A DNA stretch of 64,000 nucleotides from Streptomyces sp. RKAG290 (GCF_023701695.1 NZ_JAJOZC010000001.1:1674001-1738000); one strand, 5' to 3'. Positions 42,397 through 51,903 are shown, counted from the stretch's first letter. Numbers and translations are program-made. The notes: generated by a model from the letters alone, not told the origin.

Positions 42397-43487
42397 AGCT
42401 TCGGCGCAATCTCTTCGGTCCAGATCCGGGTCCGCTCCTCCGGTGCCATGTGGCACGCGGAGTAGTGCCCGTCGCCGACCAGCTTCAGTTCGGGACGCGT
42501 CGTGCGGGTGAGGTCGTCCTTGGGGATGTCCGCGTACGGGCAGCGCGGGTTGAAGGCGCAGCCGCTCGGGACGTTGATCAGCGACGGCGGCTGGCCCTTG
42601 ACGGGGATCAGCCGGTCGGTCTCCTCGCGGTCGATGCGCGGCATCGAGGTGAGCAGCCCCCAGGTGTACGGGTGCTGGGCCTCGTAGAAGACCTTCTCCG
42701 CCGAACCGCGCTCGATGCACCGGCCGCCGTACATGACCAGCAGCTCGTCGGCCATCTCGGCGACGACTCCCAGGTCGTGGGTGATCATGATGACGGCGGA
42801 GCCGAACTCCTTCTGCAGGTCCCGGATCAGGTCCAGGATCTGCGCCTGGACGGTGACGTCCAGGGCGGTGGTCGGCTCGTCGGCGATGAGCAGCTCCGGG
42901 TTGTTCACCAGGGCCATCGCGATCATTGCCCGCTGGCGCATGCCGCCGGAGAACTCGTGCGGATGGGAGTCGACCCGCTTGTGCGGCTCGGGGATGCCGA
43001 CCCGGTCGAGCATCTCGATCGCACGGGTGCGGGCGATCTTCTTGCTGACCTTGTTGTGGACCCGGTAGGCCTCCACGATCTGCCCGCCGACCGTGAAGTA
43101 CGGGTGCATCGCGGAGAGCGGGTCCTGGAAGATCATCGCCATCTTGTGGCCGCGCAGCTCACGCACGCGGGCGTCGGAGGCGCCGATCAGCTCCTCGCCG
43201 TCCAGCCAGACCTCGCCGGAGATACGGGCGTTGGGGGCCGTGCGGTGCAGGCCCATGACGCCGAGCGAGGTGACGGACTTCCCGGAGCCGGACTCGCCCA
43301 CGATGCCGAGGGTCTGTCCGGGCTTCACGTCGAAGCTGACCCCGTCGACCGACTTGACCAGCCCGTCGTCGGTCTTGAAGTGGATGCGCAGGTCCCGTAC
43401 GGAGAGGAAGGCCTCGTCGCTGCCGGCCCGCGCGGCGGTGGCGGGATCGCCGGCCACCGCGGTCTGTGCCTTGGAAACGTCGGTCAC
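42393..43487 (-). CDS. Peptide ABC transporter ATPase (OppD/DppD type)
   Basis: First ATPase subunit of the importer, 364 residues. Walker A is GESGSGKS, the Q-loop [10 protein letters not shown], signature SGGMRQR and Walker [13 protein letters not shown]; a C-terminal oligopeptide/dipeptide-type extension with the Cys-rich [11 protein letters not shown] follows (such a motif binds an Fe-S cluster in some relatives). GTG start at 43487 overlaps the permease stop as GTGA, and its own stop overlaps the start of the next ATPase in the same way, so the operon is tightly coupled. Confidence 0.95.
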   Translation of the reverse strand: MTDVSKAQTAVAGDPATAARAGSDEAFLSVRDLRIHFKTDDGLVKSVDGVSFDVKPGQTLGIVGESGSGKSVTSLGVMGLHRTAPNARISGEVWLDGEELIGASDARVRELRGHKMAMIFQDPLSAMHPYFTVGGQIVEAYRVHNKVSKKIARTRAIEMLDRVGIPEPHKRVDSHPHEFSGGMRQRAMIAMALVNNPELLIADEPTTALDVTVQAQILDLIRDLQKEFGSAVIMITHDLGVVAEMADELLVMYGGRCIERGSAEKVFYEAQHPYTWGLLTSMPRIDREETDRLIPVKGQPPSLINVPSGCAFNPRCPYADIPKDDLTRTTRPELKLVGDGHYSACHMAPEERTRIWTEEIAPKL

Positions 43488-44494
43488 GAGTACCTCACCC
43501 TGGGGTCGATGGCGGCGTACACCAGGTCCACCAGCAGATTGCAGACGACGATGAAGAAGGCCGCGATGAGCGTCACGCCCATCACGATGGGCAGATCGCT
43601 CTCCTGCACGCTCTTGATGGCGTACTGGCCGAGGCCGGGGAAGGAGAACACGGTCTCGGTGATCACGGCGCCGCCGACCAGCAGGCCGAAGTCCATGCCG
43701 AAGATGGTGACGATGGGGGTCAGCGCGGCCCGCAGACCGTGCTTACCGATGACGCTGCTCTCCCTGAGGCCCTTGGCGCGGGCCGTACGGATGTAGTCCT
43801 CTCCCATCGTCTCCAGCATCCCGGCCCTGGTGATGCGGGCGTAGAGCGCGGAGTAGAGGAAGGCCAGCGAACACCACGGGATCAGCAGGTTCCACGCCCA
43901 GTCCAGCGGACTGTCCGTGAACGCCACATAGTTGACGCCTTCCCAGACCGGCCACTGCACCGTGAACACACCCAGTGCGAGCATGCCGGTGAAGAAGATC
44001 GGCAGGGAGACACCGGCGAGCGCGATGGCCATGAAGAAGCGGTCGAGGAACGAACCCCGCTTGAGCGCGGAGACGACGCCGATCGCCACACCGCTGATCA
44101 GCCAGATCACCGCGGCGCCGATCGCCAGGGAGAACGTGACCGGAATGCGGGCGGTCAGCTCGGGCCACACCTCGACGTGCCGCTTGAACGAGTAGCCGAA
44201 GCACGGCACACCGCAGTGCGTGACCTCGGGGCCGAACTGGAAGTCGGCGCCGACGAAGAGCTGCTTGAGGAAGTGCCAGTACTGGATGTAGAGCGGCTGG
44301 TCGAGGCCGAGATTCTGCTTGACCGCGAGAATGGACTGCGGATTGGCGTCCTTGCCCACGTACTGGGCGGCCAGTTGGTCCATCGTCTGCCCGGCGATCC
44401 GGGGAACGAGGAAGAAGATCGCGAAGGTGACTGCGCTGACGATCAACAGCAGCAGTATCGCGCCGAAGACGCGTCGAATGATGTACGCAGCCAC
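43484..44494 (-). CDS. Peptide ABC transporter permease (OppB/DppB type)
   Basis: A 336-residue inner-membrane permease with six helices and a large external loop between the first and second. It begins YIIRRVFGAILLLLIVSAVTF, the usual start of DppB proteins, and carries the cytoplasmic EAA-like loop (YIRTARAKGLRESSVIGKHGLRAA) that docks onto the ATPases. GTG start at 44494. It is separated from the upstream binding-protein gene by a strong hairpin and 141 bases. Confidence 0.95.
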   Translation of the reverse strand: MAAYIIRRVFGAILLLLIVSAVTFAIFFLVPRIAGQTMDQLAAQYVGKDANPQSILAVKQNLGLDQPLYIQYWHFLKQLFVGADFQFGPEVTHCGVPCFGYSFKRHVEVWPELTARIPVTFSLAIGAAVIWLISGVAIGVVSALKRGSFLDRFFMAIALAGVSLPIFFTGMLALGVFTVQWPVWEGVNYVAFTDSPLDWAWNLLIPWCSLAFLYSALYARITRAGMLETMGEDYIRTARAKGLRESSVIGKHGLRAALTPIVTIFGMDFGLLVGGAVITETVFSFPGLGQYAIKSVQESDLPIVMGVTLIAAFFIVVCNLLVDLVYAAIDPRVRYS

Positions 44495-44591
44495 AGCTAT
44501 CCGGCGCCGGTATCTGTCTGCCGGGGGTGACCCGTGCGAGCTGACACCGTGCCTTCACCTGCCTTTCAGGATTTTTCCGGGGGCCGGGGAT

Positions 44592-44627
44592 CCGCTCCCC
44601 GGGCCGCGTGTGCGGCCCGGGGAGCGG
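44592..44627 (-). terminator. Hairpin between binding-protein and permease genes
   Basis: A perfect 16-bp stem (44592-44607 with 44612-44627) with a GUGU loop starts eight bases after the binding-protein stop. Inside the operon it would stop or pause most transcripts and protect the upstream message, giving more binding protein than permease. Confidence 0.75.
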
Positions 44628-44635
44628 GGCCGTTC

Positions 44636-46402
44636 CTACTTGGCGGTACCCATCAGCACGTAGTCGTACATGCCGAGGTAGGCCTGGGTGACCGTGACGT
44701 TCGTCGCGGACTTCGGCCGGAGCAGCAGGTTCTTGCGGTAGATCAGCGGCACTGCGGTCGCGCCTTCGGCCACGGCCTTGTCGACGTCGCCCCACGCCTT
44801 CTCACGGGCGGCGGTGTCGGTGTTGGCGATGCCCTCGTTGAGCATCTTGTTGATCTTCGGGTCGTCCAGTTCCTGGACGTTGTTGCCACCGGACGGCTTG
44901 ATGGAGGCGCCGTTGATGATCTGGTCCAGGAAGCCGAAGCCGGTCGGCCAGTCGGAACCCCAGGCGCTCATGATCATGCCGAGCTTGTTGGCGTGCACGT
45001 AGCTCGGGTTGCCCGCGAAGTTCGCGAAGTACTTACCGGTCGGGAAGGTCTTGATCTCGGCGTTGACGCCGATCTTCTTGAGCGAGGCCTGCACCGCGGT
45101 GACCATGGACATCTCGGCGGGACGGTCGGAACGGGCCGAGATCTTGGTGTCGAAGCCGTTCGGCTTGCCGCACTGCTTCAGCTCGGCCTTGGCCTTGGCC
45201 TCGTCGCCCTTGTGGCCGGCGGACTCGTACATGTCGAACTTGGTGTAACCGTTGACCGTGGGCGGCAGCAGGGTCGTCGCGACGTCACCCTTGGGGTCGC
45301 CACCCTGGGCGGCCTGGACCGACGCCTTGTCGATGCCCCACTGCACGGCCTTGCGGCAGTGGATGTTGTCGAACGGCTTCACGTGGACGTTCAGACCGAT
45401 GTACGAGGTGGCGCCCGCGTACGAGTTGTCCGTCTGCGACTTCAGGTCGGCCTTGGTGAGGACCTTCGGCTGGGTCGCCGGGGCGACACCGGTACCGGCG
45501 GCGTCAGCGGCGATGTTGTCGGCGAGCAGATTGCTGTCGACCGTCTCCTGCTTGACCTTGAACCGGATCGTGATCTTGTCCGGCAGGGCCGGGCGCAGCG
45601 GGTCGGTCTTCCGGTCCCAGTTCGGGTTACGCACGAGGGTCGCGCTGCGGCCCTCCTCGTAGGACGCGAACTTGTACGGGCCCGAGGACACGATGTGCTT
45701 CACGTAGTCGGCGCCGGTGTCCTTCGCGGCCGGCACGGGGGCCGTCTGCGTGAAGGTCGCCAGGTAGTCGAAGTCCGCGAAGGCGTCCTTCAGCTTGAAG
45801 ACGATCGTGGTGTCGTCCGGCGTCTCGATGGAGGCGATACCGTCCGGGTTCTTGTCCTTGTACGGACCCTTGTACTTGTCGCCGCCGATGAGGTGGGACT
45901 TGAAGTACGTCGGGCCGTTGGACATGGCCTCCGGCGCGAAGTTGGAGCGCTCGACGGCGTACTTGACGTCCTTCGAGGTGATCGCGGAGCCGTCCTCGTA
46001 CTTGAGCCCCTTCTTGAGCTTGTACGTCCAGGTCTTGGCGTCCGCGCTCGCCTTGCCGAGGCCCTCGGCGAGGTCCGGGACGACCTCCAGGCCGTCCTTG
46101 CCGGCGGCCGGCTTGAACGACGTCAGCGAACGGCCGTACAGGCGGGAGAAGTTCTGCACCCAGCCGTAGTAGGTGTTGCCGGGGTCGAGCGAGTCGGGCT
46201 CGTCGGACAGCTCGAGCTTGAGGGTCCCGCCCTTCTTGTCCGACTTGTTGACGACGGAGGTCAGCGCGGCGTCGGTGGCACTGGAGCCACCCTTGCCGCC
46301 GTTGCCGTCACCGTTGTCGTCCTTGGAGCCGTTGCACGCGGAGGCGCCCAGCATCAGGGCCACAGCCGTGGCAACCACCGCTGTCGTTTTTCTGGTCTTC
46401 AC
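44636..46402 (-). CDS. Peptide ABC transporter substrate-binding lipoprotein (SBP_bac_5)
   Basis: A 588-residue extracellular binding protein. The signal peptide and lipobox (LGASAC, Cys about residue 23) mark a lipoprotein; a Gly/Asn/Asp-rich linker follows. The family 5 solute-binding fold extends over the rest, with GGTLKLELSDEPDSLDP, the VPDLAEG motif and KYAVERSNF typical of oligopeptide-binding proteins. It delivers peptides to the two permeases. ATG at 46402. In Streptomyces such importers include BldK, which affects differentiation; whether this one does cannot be told from the sequence. Confidence 0.93.
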   Translation of the reverse strand: MKTRKTTAVVATAVALMLGASACNGSKDDNGDGNGGKGGSSATDAALTSVVNKSDKKGGTLKLELSDEPDSLDPGNTYYGWVQNFSRLYGRSLTSFKPAAGKDGLEVVPDLAEGLGKASADAKTWTYKLKKGLKYEDGSAITSKDVKYAVERSNFAPEAMSNGPTYFKSHLIGGDKYKGPYKDKNPDGIASIETPDDTTIVFKLKDAFADFDYLATFTQTAPVPAAKDTGADYVKHIVSSGPYKFASYEEGRSATLVRNPNWDRKTDPLRPALPDKITIRFKVKQETVDSNLLADNIAADAAGTGVAPATQPKVLTKADLKSQTDNSYAGATSYIGLNVHVKPFDNIHCRKAVQWGIDKASVQAAQGGDPKGDVATTLLPPTVNGYTKFDMYESAGHKGDEAKAKAELKQCGKPNGFDTKISARSDRPAEMSMVTAVQASLKKIGVNAEIKTFPTGKYFANFAGNPSYVHANKLGMIMSAWGSDWPTGFGFLDQIINGASIKPSGGNNVQELDDPKINKMLNEGIANTDTAAREKAWGDVDKAVAEGATAVPLIYRKNLLLRPKSATNVTVTQAYLGMYDYVLMGTAK

Positions 46403-46471
46403 CTGAGGAAATTCCCCTCAATCGATGGTTGCCGTGGCATGTCGCACGTCGTTGTGACGAGCGCCCGGGCA

Positions 46472-47470
46472 CTACTTGCTACGGGGATCGAGAGCATCAC
46501 GCAGCCCGTCTCCCAGCAGGTTGAACGCCAGGACCGTGACGAAGATGGCCACGCCCGGCACGATCATGTACATCGGGTCGTTCTCGTAGAAGTCGATCGC
46601 GTTGGTGAGCATCCCGCCCCAGGAGGCCTGCGGCGGGGCGATACCGACCCCGAGGTAGCTGAGACCCGCCTCGAAGAGGATGTTCGAGGGGATCAGCAGC
46701 GTGGAGTAGACCAGAACGGGCGCCACCAGGTTCGGCAGCAGTTCCCGGAAGAGGATGAAGGGACCGCGGGCGCCCAGCGACCGGGCCGCCTCGACGAATT
46801 CGCGGTTGCGCAGGCTCATGGTCTGGGCACGGACGATACGTCCCATGTACGGCCAGCTGAAGAAACCGATCACGAAGATCAGTACGGCGATCCGCAGCGG
46901 CAGCCCCGTCAGGCCGAACGCGCCGTCCTGCAGCGCCGCCGAGATCGAGATCGCGAACAGGAGCAGCGGGAAGGCCAGGAAGGTGTCCATCATGCGGCTG
47001 ATGATCGTGTCGACCCAGCCGCCGTAGAACCCCGAGATCACACCGAAGAAGACGCCGATCACCACGGAGAGCAGGGTGGCGCCGACGGCGACGACGAGGG
47101 AGACCCAGGACCCCTCGATGATCCGGGTCATGATGTCGCGGCCGTACTGCGGTTCGACACCGAGCGGATGACTCCAGCTCATGCCGCCCCAGTCGCCCTT
47201 GGGGGCGAGCAGCGCGGGGTCGATGAGGTCCTGGTGGAACTCGTTGGGGTCCAGGCCGAAGAACGCCTGGATCGGCTTGGAGAGCACGGCGAGCAGGATC
47301 AGCAGGATGACAACGATGCCGCCGGCCACTGCCACCTTGTCGCGCTTGAAGCGCGTCCAGGCGATCCGTCCGAGTGAACGGCCCTCGATCTGGCTCTGCT
47401 TGACTCCCGTGAGTACTGCCTCCGGCTGAGCCTCGGCAGCCGATCCGGTGGTCTCGATCGGTGCGGTCAC
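46472..47470 (-). CDS. Peptide ABC transporter permease (OppC/DppC type)
   Basis: A 332-residue second permease with six helices. A long cytosolic N-terminus precedes the first helix, as usual in the OppC group, and the EAA loop is EFVEAARSLGARGPFILFRELLPN. GTG start at 47470 with GGAAGG-type bases about ten bases upstream. It is unusual in being the first gene of the operon, ahead of the binding protein, which starts 69 bases after its stop. Confidence 0.95.
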   Translation of the reverse strand: MTAPIETTGSAAEAQPEAVLTGVKQSQIEGRSLGRIAWTRFKRDKVAVAGGIVVILLILLAVLSKPIQAFFGLDPNEFHQDLIDPALLAPKGDWGGMSWSHPLGVEPQYGRDIMTRIIEGSWVSLVVAVGATLLSVVIGVFFGVISGFYGGWVDTIISRMMDTFLAFPLLLFAISISAALQDGAFGLTGLPLRIAVLIFVIGFFSWPYMGRIVRAQTMSLRNREFVEAARSLGARGPFILFRELLPNLVAPVLVYSTLLIPSNILFEAGLSYLGVGIAPPQASWGGMLTNAIDFYENDPMYMIVPGVAIFVTVLAFNLLGDGLRDALDPRSK

Positions 47471-47889
47471 AGTGCCTTTGACCCTTCCCGCCGGCGGTGG
47501 CCGGCCCGTACTCGCCGCGGTAACGGCCTGGCGCGTTTCAGCCGCGCACGTTCGTGCGACTGGTGTCTTCGATGCGAAAAATGCGATTGCGGAACGTCCG
47601 TCGGTGCAACCTCGTACAAAGGGCCGACGATCCCCACTAGCCGGGAGTCTTCAACGCGATTGCGATCACCCGCCAGACCTGGCGGGGAATGTTTGCTCAA
47701 ACGTGATGCGGTCAGTGAGCTTCCGTTATCCGGACAGGAAGATCGAGTGAGCGGACTACTCGGCCACTAATCCACCAGAACGGACATGCCACCCAACAGG
47801 CCGTATTGGGTGGCTATTTGGGTGGCCTCAGCGGTCATCTTGTCCGCAGGGAGCCCCTTTGTCCGCTCCTTCGGGCGGGCCCGGCGGGC
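47471..47889. other. 419-base intergenic region upstream of the peptide transporter operon
   Basis: It must carry the promoter of the transporter operon on the minus strand and the end signal of the sseB-like gene. Visible structures are a CCGCCAG-AC-CTGGCGG palindrome at 47670-47685, a GTTTG-AG-CAAAC repeat just to its right (about 47691-47702), and a terminator-like hairpin at 47788-47814. The AT content is higher than in the neighbours. No convincing coding frame is seen. Confidence 0.6.
47788..47814 (-). terminator. Candidate terminator of the sseB-like gene
   Basis: GCCACCCAA and TTGGGTGGC form a perfect 9-bp stem with a nine-base loop, about 75 bases after the stop codon of the minus-strand sseB-like gene. 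A partial second copy of GGGTGGC follows at about 47819. Confidence 0.55.
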
Positions 47890-48696
47890 CTAGTAGGCGT
47901 GCGGCGCCGCGCCAGGGGGCTGCGGGTAGCCGTAACTCGGAGCGACGGCGGGACTCCGGCCGGCCGGGGCGTGCGACTCGCGGTCGTAGAAGGGACGGGA
48001 GTTGCCCCGCAGCCACATCGCGACCGGGTCGTACTCGTCGGACATGGCGACGGTGGAGACCGGCAGCCCCTCCGGGACCGCGCTGACCGACTGCTGCATC
48101 ATCGCGCGCACCGCGTCGACGGACGGCTGGCTCGTGTCGTACAGATCGAGGCCGATGGCGAGGTACGGGACGCCGAGCGCGGGCTGTACCCAGGCGCGGC
48201 GCAGCGAGCGGACCGCCGGGGTGTGGTGGGCGTTCCGGGTCAGCTGGGCGTAGAACTGCGGGGTCTCGACGGCGGGGTCGCTGATCCGCAGCGGGCCGGC
48301 GGGCATCCGGTCTAGGCCGGTGGCGATCCGGCGCAGGTCGAGCCACGGGATGCCGACGCCGCCGCCGGGTGCGTGCGGGTTGAGCCAGATGCCCCAGCGG
48401 TCGGGAAACAGGGCGCGGGCGATGTCGCGGCCGCCCACCACCTCGTGGGCCCGGTTCCAGCCACTGGCGGAGAGTTCCTGGGCGGAGGTGACACAGGGGG
48501 CGTAGCCGAGGCCGTCGATCTCCATGTTGCCGTACTGGGCGTCGGGCGAGCCGGCCCGGCCGTGCCAGAGCAGCATCCAGATCCGGTCACCTGCCAGGGC
48601 CTGGAGCAGTGCCTCGTACGCGTCGTAGCGCCCGGGCGTCACTTGGCGCAGCATGTGCTCGACCTGCCCGGCCGCCGCGGTGCCTGACGCACTCAC
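47890..48696 (-). CDS. SseB-family protein (copy 1)
   Basis: A 268-residue protein of the enhanced serine sensitivity family, similar to the one encoded by the next gene. The C-terminal half has the SseB C-terminal domain pattern (RRAWVQPALGVPYLAIGLDLYD ... WLRGNSRPFYDRESHA). The last 25 residues are a Pro/Tyr/Ala-rich tail (SYGYPQPPG) likely disordered and absent from copy 2. The GTG at 48696 is chosen; an ATG at 48654 (MLRQVTPGRYDAY) is possible. SseB was named for serine sensitivity in E. coli on overexpression, and its biochemical role is unknown; its place beside glycine/serine genes is suggestive only. Confidence 0.8.
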   Translation of the reverse strand: MSASGTAAAGQVEHMLRQVTPGRYDAYEALLQALAGDRIWMLLWHGRAGSPDAQYGNMEIDGLGYAPCVTSAQELSASGWNRAHEVVGGRDIARALFPDRWGIWLNPHAPGGGVGIPWLDLRRIATGLDRMPAGPLRISDPAVETPQFYAQLTRNAHHTPAVRSLRRAWVQPALGVPYLAIGLDLYDTSQPSVDAVRAMMQQSVSAVPEGLPVSTVAMSDEYDPVAMWLRGNSRPFYDRESHAPAGRSPAVAPSYGYPQPPGAAPHAY

Positions 48697-48861
48697 CCTG
48701 GTCCCGCCCCTCTTCGATCCACTGTGTCGGCCTGCCGCTCCCGGGGCACTCGGGTACGGCGCGGTGCCGAGACACCAGCCATCAAACCAGCTTATGCGGC
48801 GGTCCTGACACCGACTTGACGCCATGGACCGCCGTTGTCACCTCGCGGCGCACGGGCCCCG

Positions 48862-49632
48862 TCACTCGCCGGCGCGCTGATAGAACGGCCGGACCCTCGC
48901 GCGCATCCAGTCGGCGACCGGGTCCTGCGCCACGTCGAGCAGCACCAGGTTGACCGGCCACGGCACCTCCACGCGGCCCAGCGCCCGGCCCAGGGCGTCC
49001 ATGGGGGCATTGCGCCCGGCGCCGTCCCAGGTCCAGAACTCGATGCCGACGAAGAGCACCGGGTCGCCGCCCTCGATGCTGGCCAGGGCCCGGCGGGCGC
49101 TGCGCACGACGCCGCTGTCCTCGAACTCGCCGGCCGCGGCGGAGAGGAAGTCGACGGGCTCCTCCTTCCAGTCCGGCTCGTACAGCCGGACCCGGCCGCC
49201 GCTGGCCGGTCCGTCCAGCACGGTGCGTCCGGCCCGGCAGAGCTCGGCCACGGCGGGCGGCGGCACCGGCACGCCGACGGCGCCGCCCGGGTTCACCGCG
49301 ATGCCGAGCTGCGGGGGCAGTCCGCGGGCGAACTCGCGGGCGGGCGCCACCGTGAAGGACATGTGGGCGCCGACGCAGCTGAGGAACTGCTGCTCGGAGC
49401 TGAACACGGGGACGTACGGTGCGCCCTCGATGTCCAGGGTCGGCAGGTCCAGGTCGGTGGCGTCCGGCCCGCCGCCGTTGGGCAGGGGCACCCAGAGGTG
49501 GCTGCGGCCGAGCACCTCGATGAGCCGGCCGCCCGCTTCCGGGGTGCCGAGCGAGGCGCCCAGCACTTCTTCGAGCTCGTTGGCCGGCCATCCGCCCTGC
49601 GGATGGGTGTGGCCCTGTGCCGGAATGTCCAC
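48862..49632 (-). CDS. SseB-family protein (copy 2)
   Basis: A 256-residue SseB-family protein. The N-terminal SseB domain (about residues 20-125, LWVPLPNGGGPDATDLDLPTLD ... YVPVFSSEQQF) and the C-terminal domain (about 145-255, ending VADWMRARVRPFYQRAGE) are both recognisable. The GTG at 49632 has GAGGGA a few bases upstream. Copy 1 follows 165 bases downstream on the same strand; their C-termini share the pattern of a Trp-(x)n-RPFY end, suggesting an old duplication. Confidence 0.85.
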   Translation of the reverse strand: MDIPAQGHTHPQGGWPANELEEVLGASLGTPEAGGRLIEVLGRSHLWVPLPNGGGPDATDLDLPTLDIEGAPYVPVFSSEQQFLSCVGAHMSFTVAPAREFARGLPPQLGIAVNPGGAVGVPVPPPAVAELCRAGRTVLDGPASGGRVRLYEPDWKEEPVDFLSAAAGEFEDSGVVRSARRALASIEGGDPVLFVGIEFWTWDGAGRNAPMDALGRALGRVEVPWPVNLVLLDVAQDPVADWMRARVRPFYQRAGE

Positions 49633-49711
49633 TGCTTCCCTCTCTCGCCCCATGCCCTGAGCAAGAGATTAACGCCGTGCCCCTGCTGTCCAGCCATCGG
49701 ACAGCTGTCGC

Positions 49712-50398
49712 TCAGCCCTCACTCTGTGCGTCTGCGAATGTGATCCGCTTCAGCAGCGCCGCGGCCTCACGGTCCAGCAGCACCGCCGAGGCGCAGCCGA
49801 GCGGCAGCGTGCCGGTCTCGGTGTTCCGCAGCAGCTGCCGGACCGCCCTGCGGTGCCGGGCGAACGCGTATCCGGAGACGCCGCGCCCCCGCTCGCGCTG
49901 GCCCGCCCTGGCCGCCTGCGGGGTGACGTCGAGCAGGACGAGGTGCAGGATGCGGCCGCGCCGCCGGGCGTCGCGCGCCAGCCAGCCGCGCACCCAGGAC
50001 TGGGTGCCGCAGTCATGGACGACGACGGACTCACCGGAGCGCAGCACCCGCCACAGCCCCCAGTAGTGGGCGACGCGGACGAGCGGGCGGTAGAGGGCGT
50101 ACGGGACGGGGCGGGGCAGCAGTCCGGCCCAGCGGTCCCTGGTGTCCTGGGAGTCGATGGAGTGCGCGGACACGGCCCGCCTGATCAGGGTGGACTTGCC
50201 GCTGCCCGGCAGTCCGGAGACCACCACCACGTCACCCGCCGTGAAGTGCAGACTCCGCGGGCTGCATCCGGCCCGGTCCCGCAGGTCCCGCACGACGGGT
50301 GCGTGCGGGCCGAGCATCTCCCGGACCGGTGCACCCGGCTGTGCGGGAAGCGCGCCGTGCGCGACCCCCGCTGTCGTCGCGTACCGCTGCAACGTCAT
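49712..50398 (-). CDS. P-loop ATPase, kinase-like
   Basis: A 228-residue protein with Walker A GLPGSGKST (about residues 60-68) followed by SIDSQDTRDRW and a Walker B-like strand (VVVHDCGTQSW). The shape resembles small-molecule kinases (zeta-toxin/gluconate-kinase-like AAA_33 group). A basic patch (RDARRRGR ... RERGRG) could form a lid. The ATG at 50398 has GGGGAGG two bases upstream; longer frames run through the riboswitch region and are rejected. Divergent from the gcvT leader and 79 bases upstream of sseB copy 2 on the same strand. Substrate unknown. Confidence 0.8.
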   Translation of the reverse strand: MTLQRYATTAGVAHGALPAQPGAPVREMLGPHAPVVRDLRDRAGCSPRSLHFTAGDVVVVSGLPGSGKSTLIRRAVSAHSIDSQDTRDRWAGLLPRPVPYALYRPLVRVAHYWGLWRVLRSGESVVVHDCGTQSWVRGWLARDARRRGRILHLVLLDVTPQAARAGQRERGRGVSGYAFARHRRAVRQLLRNTETGTLPLGCASAVLLDREAAALLKRITFADAQSEG

Positions 50399-50557
50399 CG
50401 CCTCCCCTGCCGACTGACTCACACCTGCCCCTGAAGTGTAAAGAAAAGGTAATGCGATACAACGGTCCGACCCGCCGGATTCGGTGGGGTACCGGCGTCC
50501 CACTGTCCCGCAATGCGTGCGATGATGACCCGGCCAACTGCATATAGGCCGCTTGAA

Positions 50558-50752
50558 TCCGCGCGGGAGAGTTCCGGCCACTGGGCCGGGCGCCGAAGGA
50601 GCAAGATCCTCCCTTGAATCTCTCAGGCCCCGTACCGCGTGGATGAGGCAGATCTGAAAAGCGAGTCGCTCTGCGGCTCCACCCAAGGTGCAAGCCGAAC
50701 CCCTGCGGGGCCTCTCGGCGAACCTCTCAGGTTCCGATGACAGATGGGGAGG
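50558..50752 (+). ncRNA. Glycine riboswitch, probable tandem aptamer
   Basis: The leader of gcvT contains two consecutive glycine-aptamer-like units. The first (about 50558-50645) has GCGGGAGAGTTCC, GGCGCCGAAGGAGCAA and TTGAATCTCTCAGGC; the second (about 50655-50752) has AAGCGAGTCGCTCT, CACCCAAGGTGCAAGCCG and GAACCTCTCAGGTTCC. These are the conserved blocks of the gcvT riboswitch. Glycine binding should switch on the glycine cleavage genes downstream. The ribosome binding site of gcvT (GGGAG at 50776) lies about 25 bases after the second unit. Confidence 0.9.
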
Positions 50753-50788
50753 GATCGTCCTCGTCGTCATGCCCTGGGAGCCTTATCC

Positions 50789-51903
50789 ATGAGCACCGCC
50801 CCCGCCTCACCGCCCTCGACGCGCTGCACCGTTCGCTGGGTGCGACCATGACCGACTTCGCGGGCTGGGACATGCCGCTGCGGTACGCCAGTGAGCGCGA
50901 CGAGCACAACGCCGTGCGCACGAAGGCCGGCCTCTTCGACCTCTCCCACATGGGCGAGATCACCGTCACCGGCCCGCAGGCCGTGGACCTGCTGAACTTC
51001 GCACTGGTCGGCAACATCGGCACCGTCTCCGCGGGGCGGGCCCGCTACACGATGATCTGCGCCGAGGACGGCGGCATCATGGACGACCTGATCGTGTACC
51101 GGCTCGGAGAGACCGAGTACATGGTGGTCGCCAACGCGGGCAACGCCCAGATCGTGCTGGACGCGCTGACCGCCCGCGCCGGGGGCTTCGACGCCGAGGT
51201 GCGTGACGACCGGGACGCGTACGCGCTGCTCGCGGTGCAGGGCCCCGAGTCCCCCGCCATCCTGGCGGCCGTCACCGACGCCGACCTGGACGGGCTGAAG
51301 TACTACGCCGGCCTGCCGGGCACGGTCGCCGGGGTCCCCGCGCTGATCGCCCGCACCGGCTACACCGGCGAGGACGGCTTCGAGCTGTTCGTCGCGCCCG
51401 GGCACGCCGAGCAGCTGTGGCGGGCGCTCACCGAGGCGGGCGCCTCCCGCGGCCTCATCCCCTGCGGGCTCTCCTGCCGCGACACGCTGCGCCTGGAGGC
51501 GGGTATGCCGCTGTACGGGCACGAGCTCACCACCGGGCTGACCCCGTTCGACGCCGGTCTCGGCCGGGTCGTGAAGTTCGAGAAGGAGGGCGACTTCGTC
51601 GGGCGCAAGGCCCTGGAGGCCGCCGCGGAGCGGGCCGAGACCGCCCCGCCCCGCAAGCTCGTCGGGCTGGTCGCCGAGGGCCGCCGGGTCCCGCGGGCGG
51701 GCTTCCCGGTCACCGCGGCCGGCCAGGTCATCGGCGAGGTCACCTCGGGCGCCCCGTCGCCCACGCTCGGCAAGCCGATCGCCATGGCGTACGTCGACGC
51801 CGCGCACGCCACGCCCGGCACCGAGGGCGTCGCCGTGGACATCCGGGGCAGCCACGAGCCGTACGAGGTCGTGGCGCTGCCGTTCTACAAGCGCCGGAAG
51901 TAG
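50789..51903 (+). CDS. gcvT: Glycine cleavage system aminomethyltransferase (T protein), start out of frame by one base
   Basis: Transfers the methylene group of glycine from H protein to tetrahydrofolate, releasing ammonia. The body (PRLTALDALHRSLGATMTDFAGWDMPLRY ... ALPFYKRRK) is full length and intact. The natural start ATG at 50789 has GGGAG eight bases upstream and begins the usual MSTAP, but the next codons leave the gene's frame: the C-run after ACCG has five C where six are needed. The coding length of 1115 bases is one short of a multiple of three (371 residues if restored). In the sequence as given, only starts inside the riboswitch (50737) or after the N-terminus (50848) are in frame. 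Probable sequencing error. Confidence 0.9.

Noticed and set aside
50737..50788. ATG at 50737 as the real gcvT start.
   Set aside because: It lies within the second glycine aptamer, has no proper ribosome binding site and gives a Ser-rich N-terminus unlike any T protein; the frameshifted ATG at 50789 fits better.
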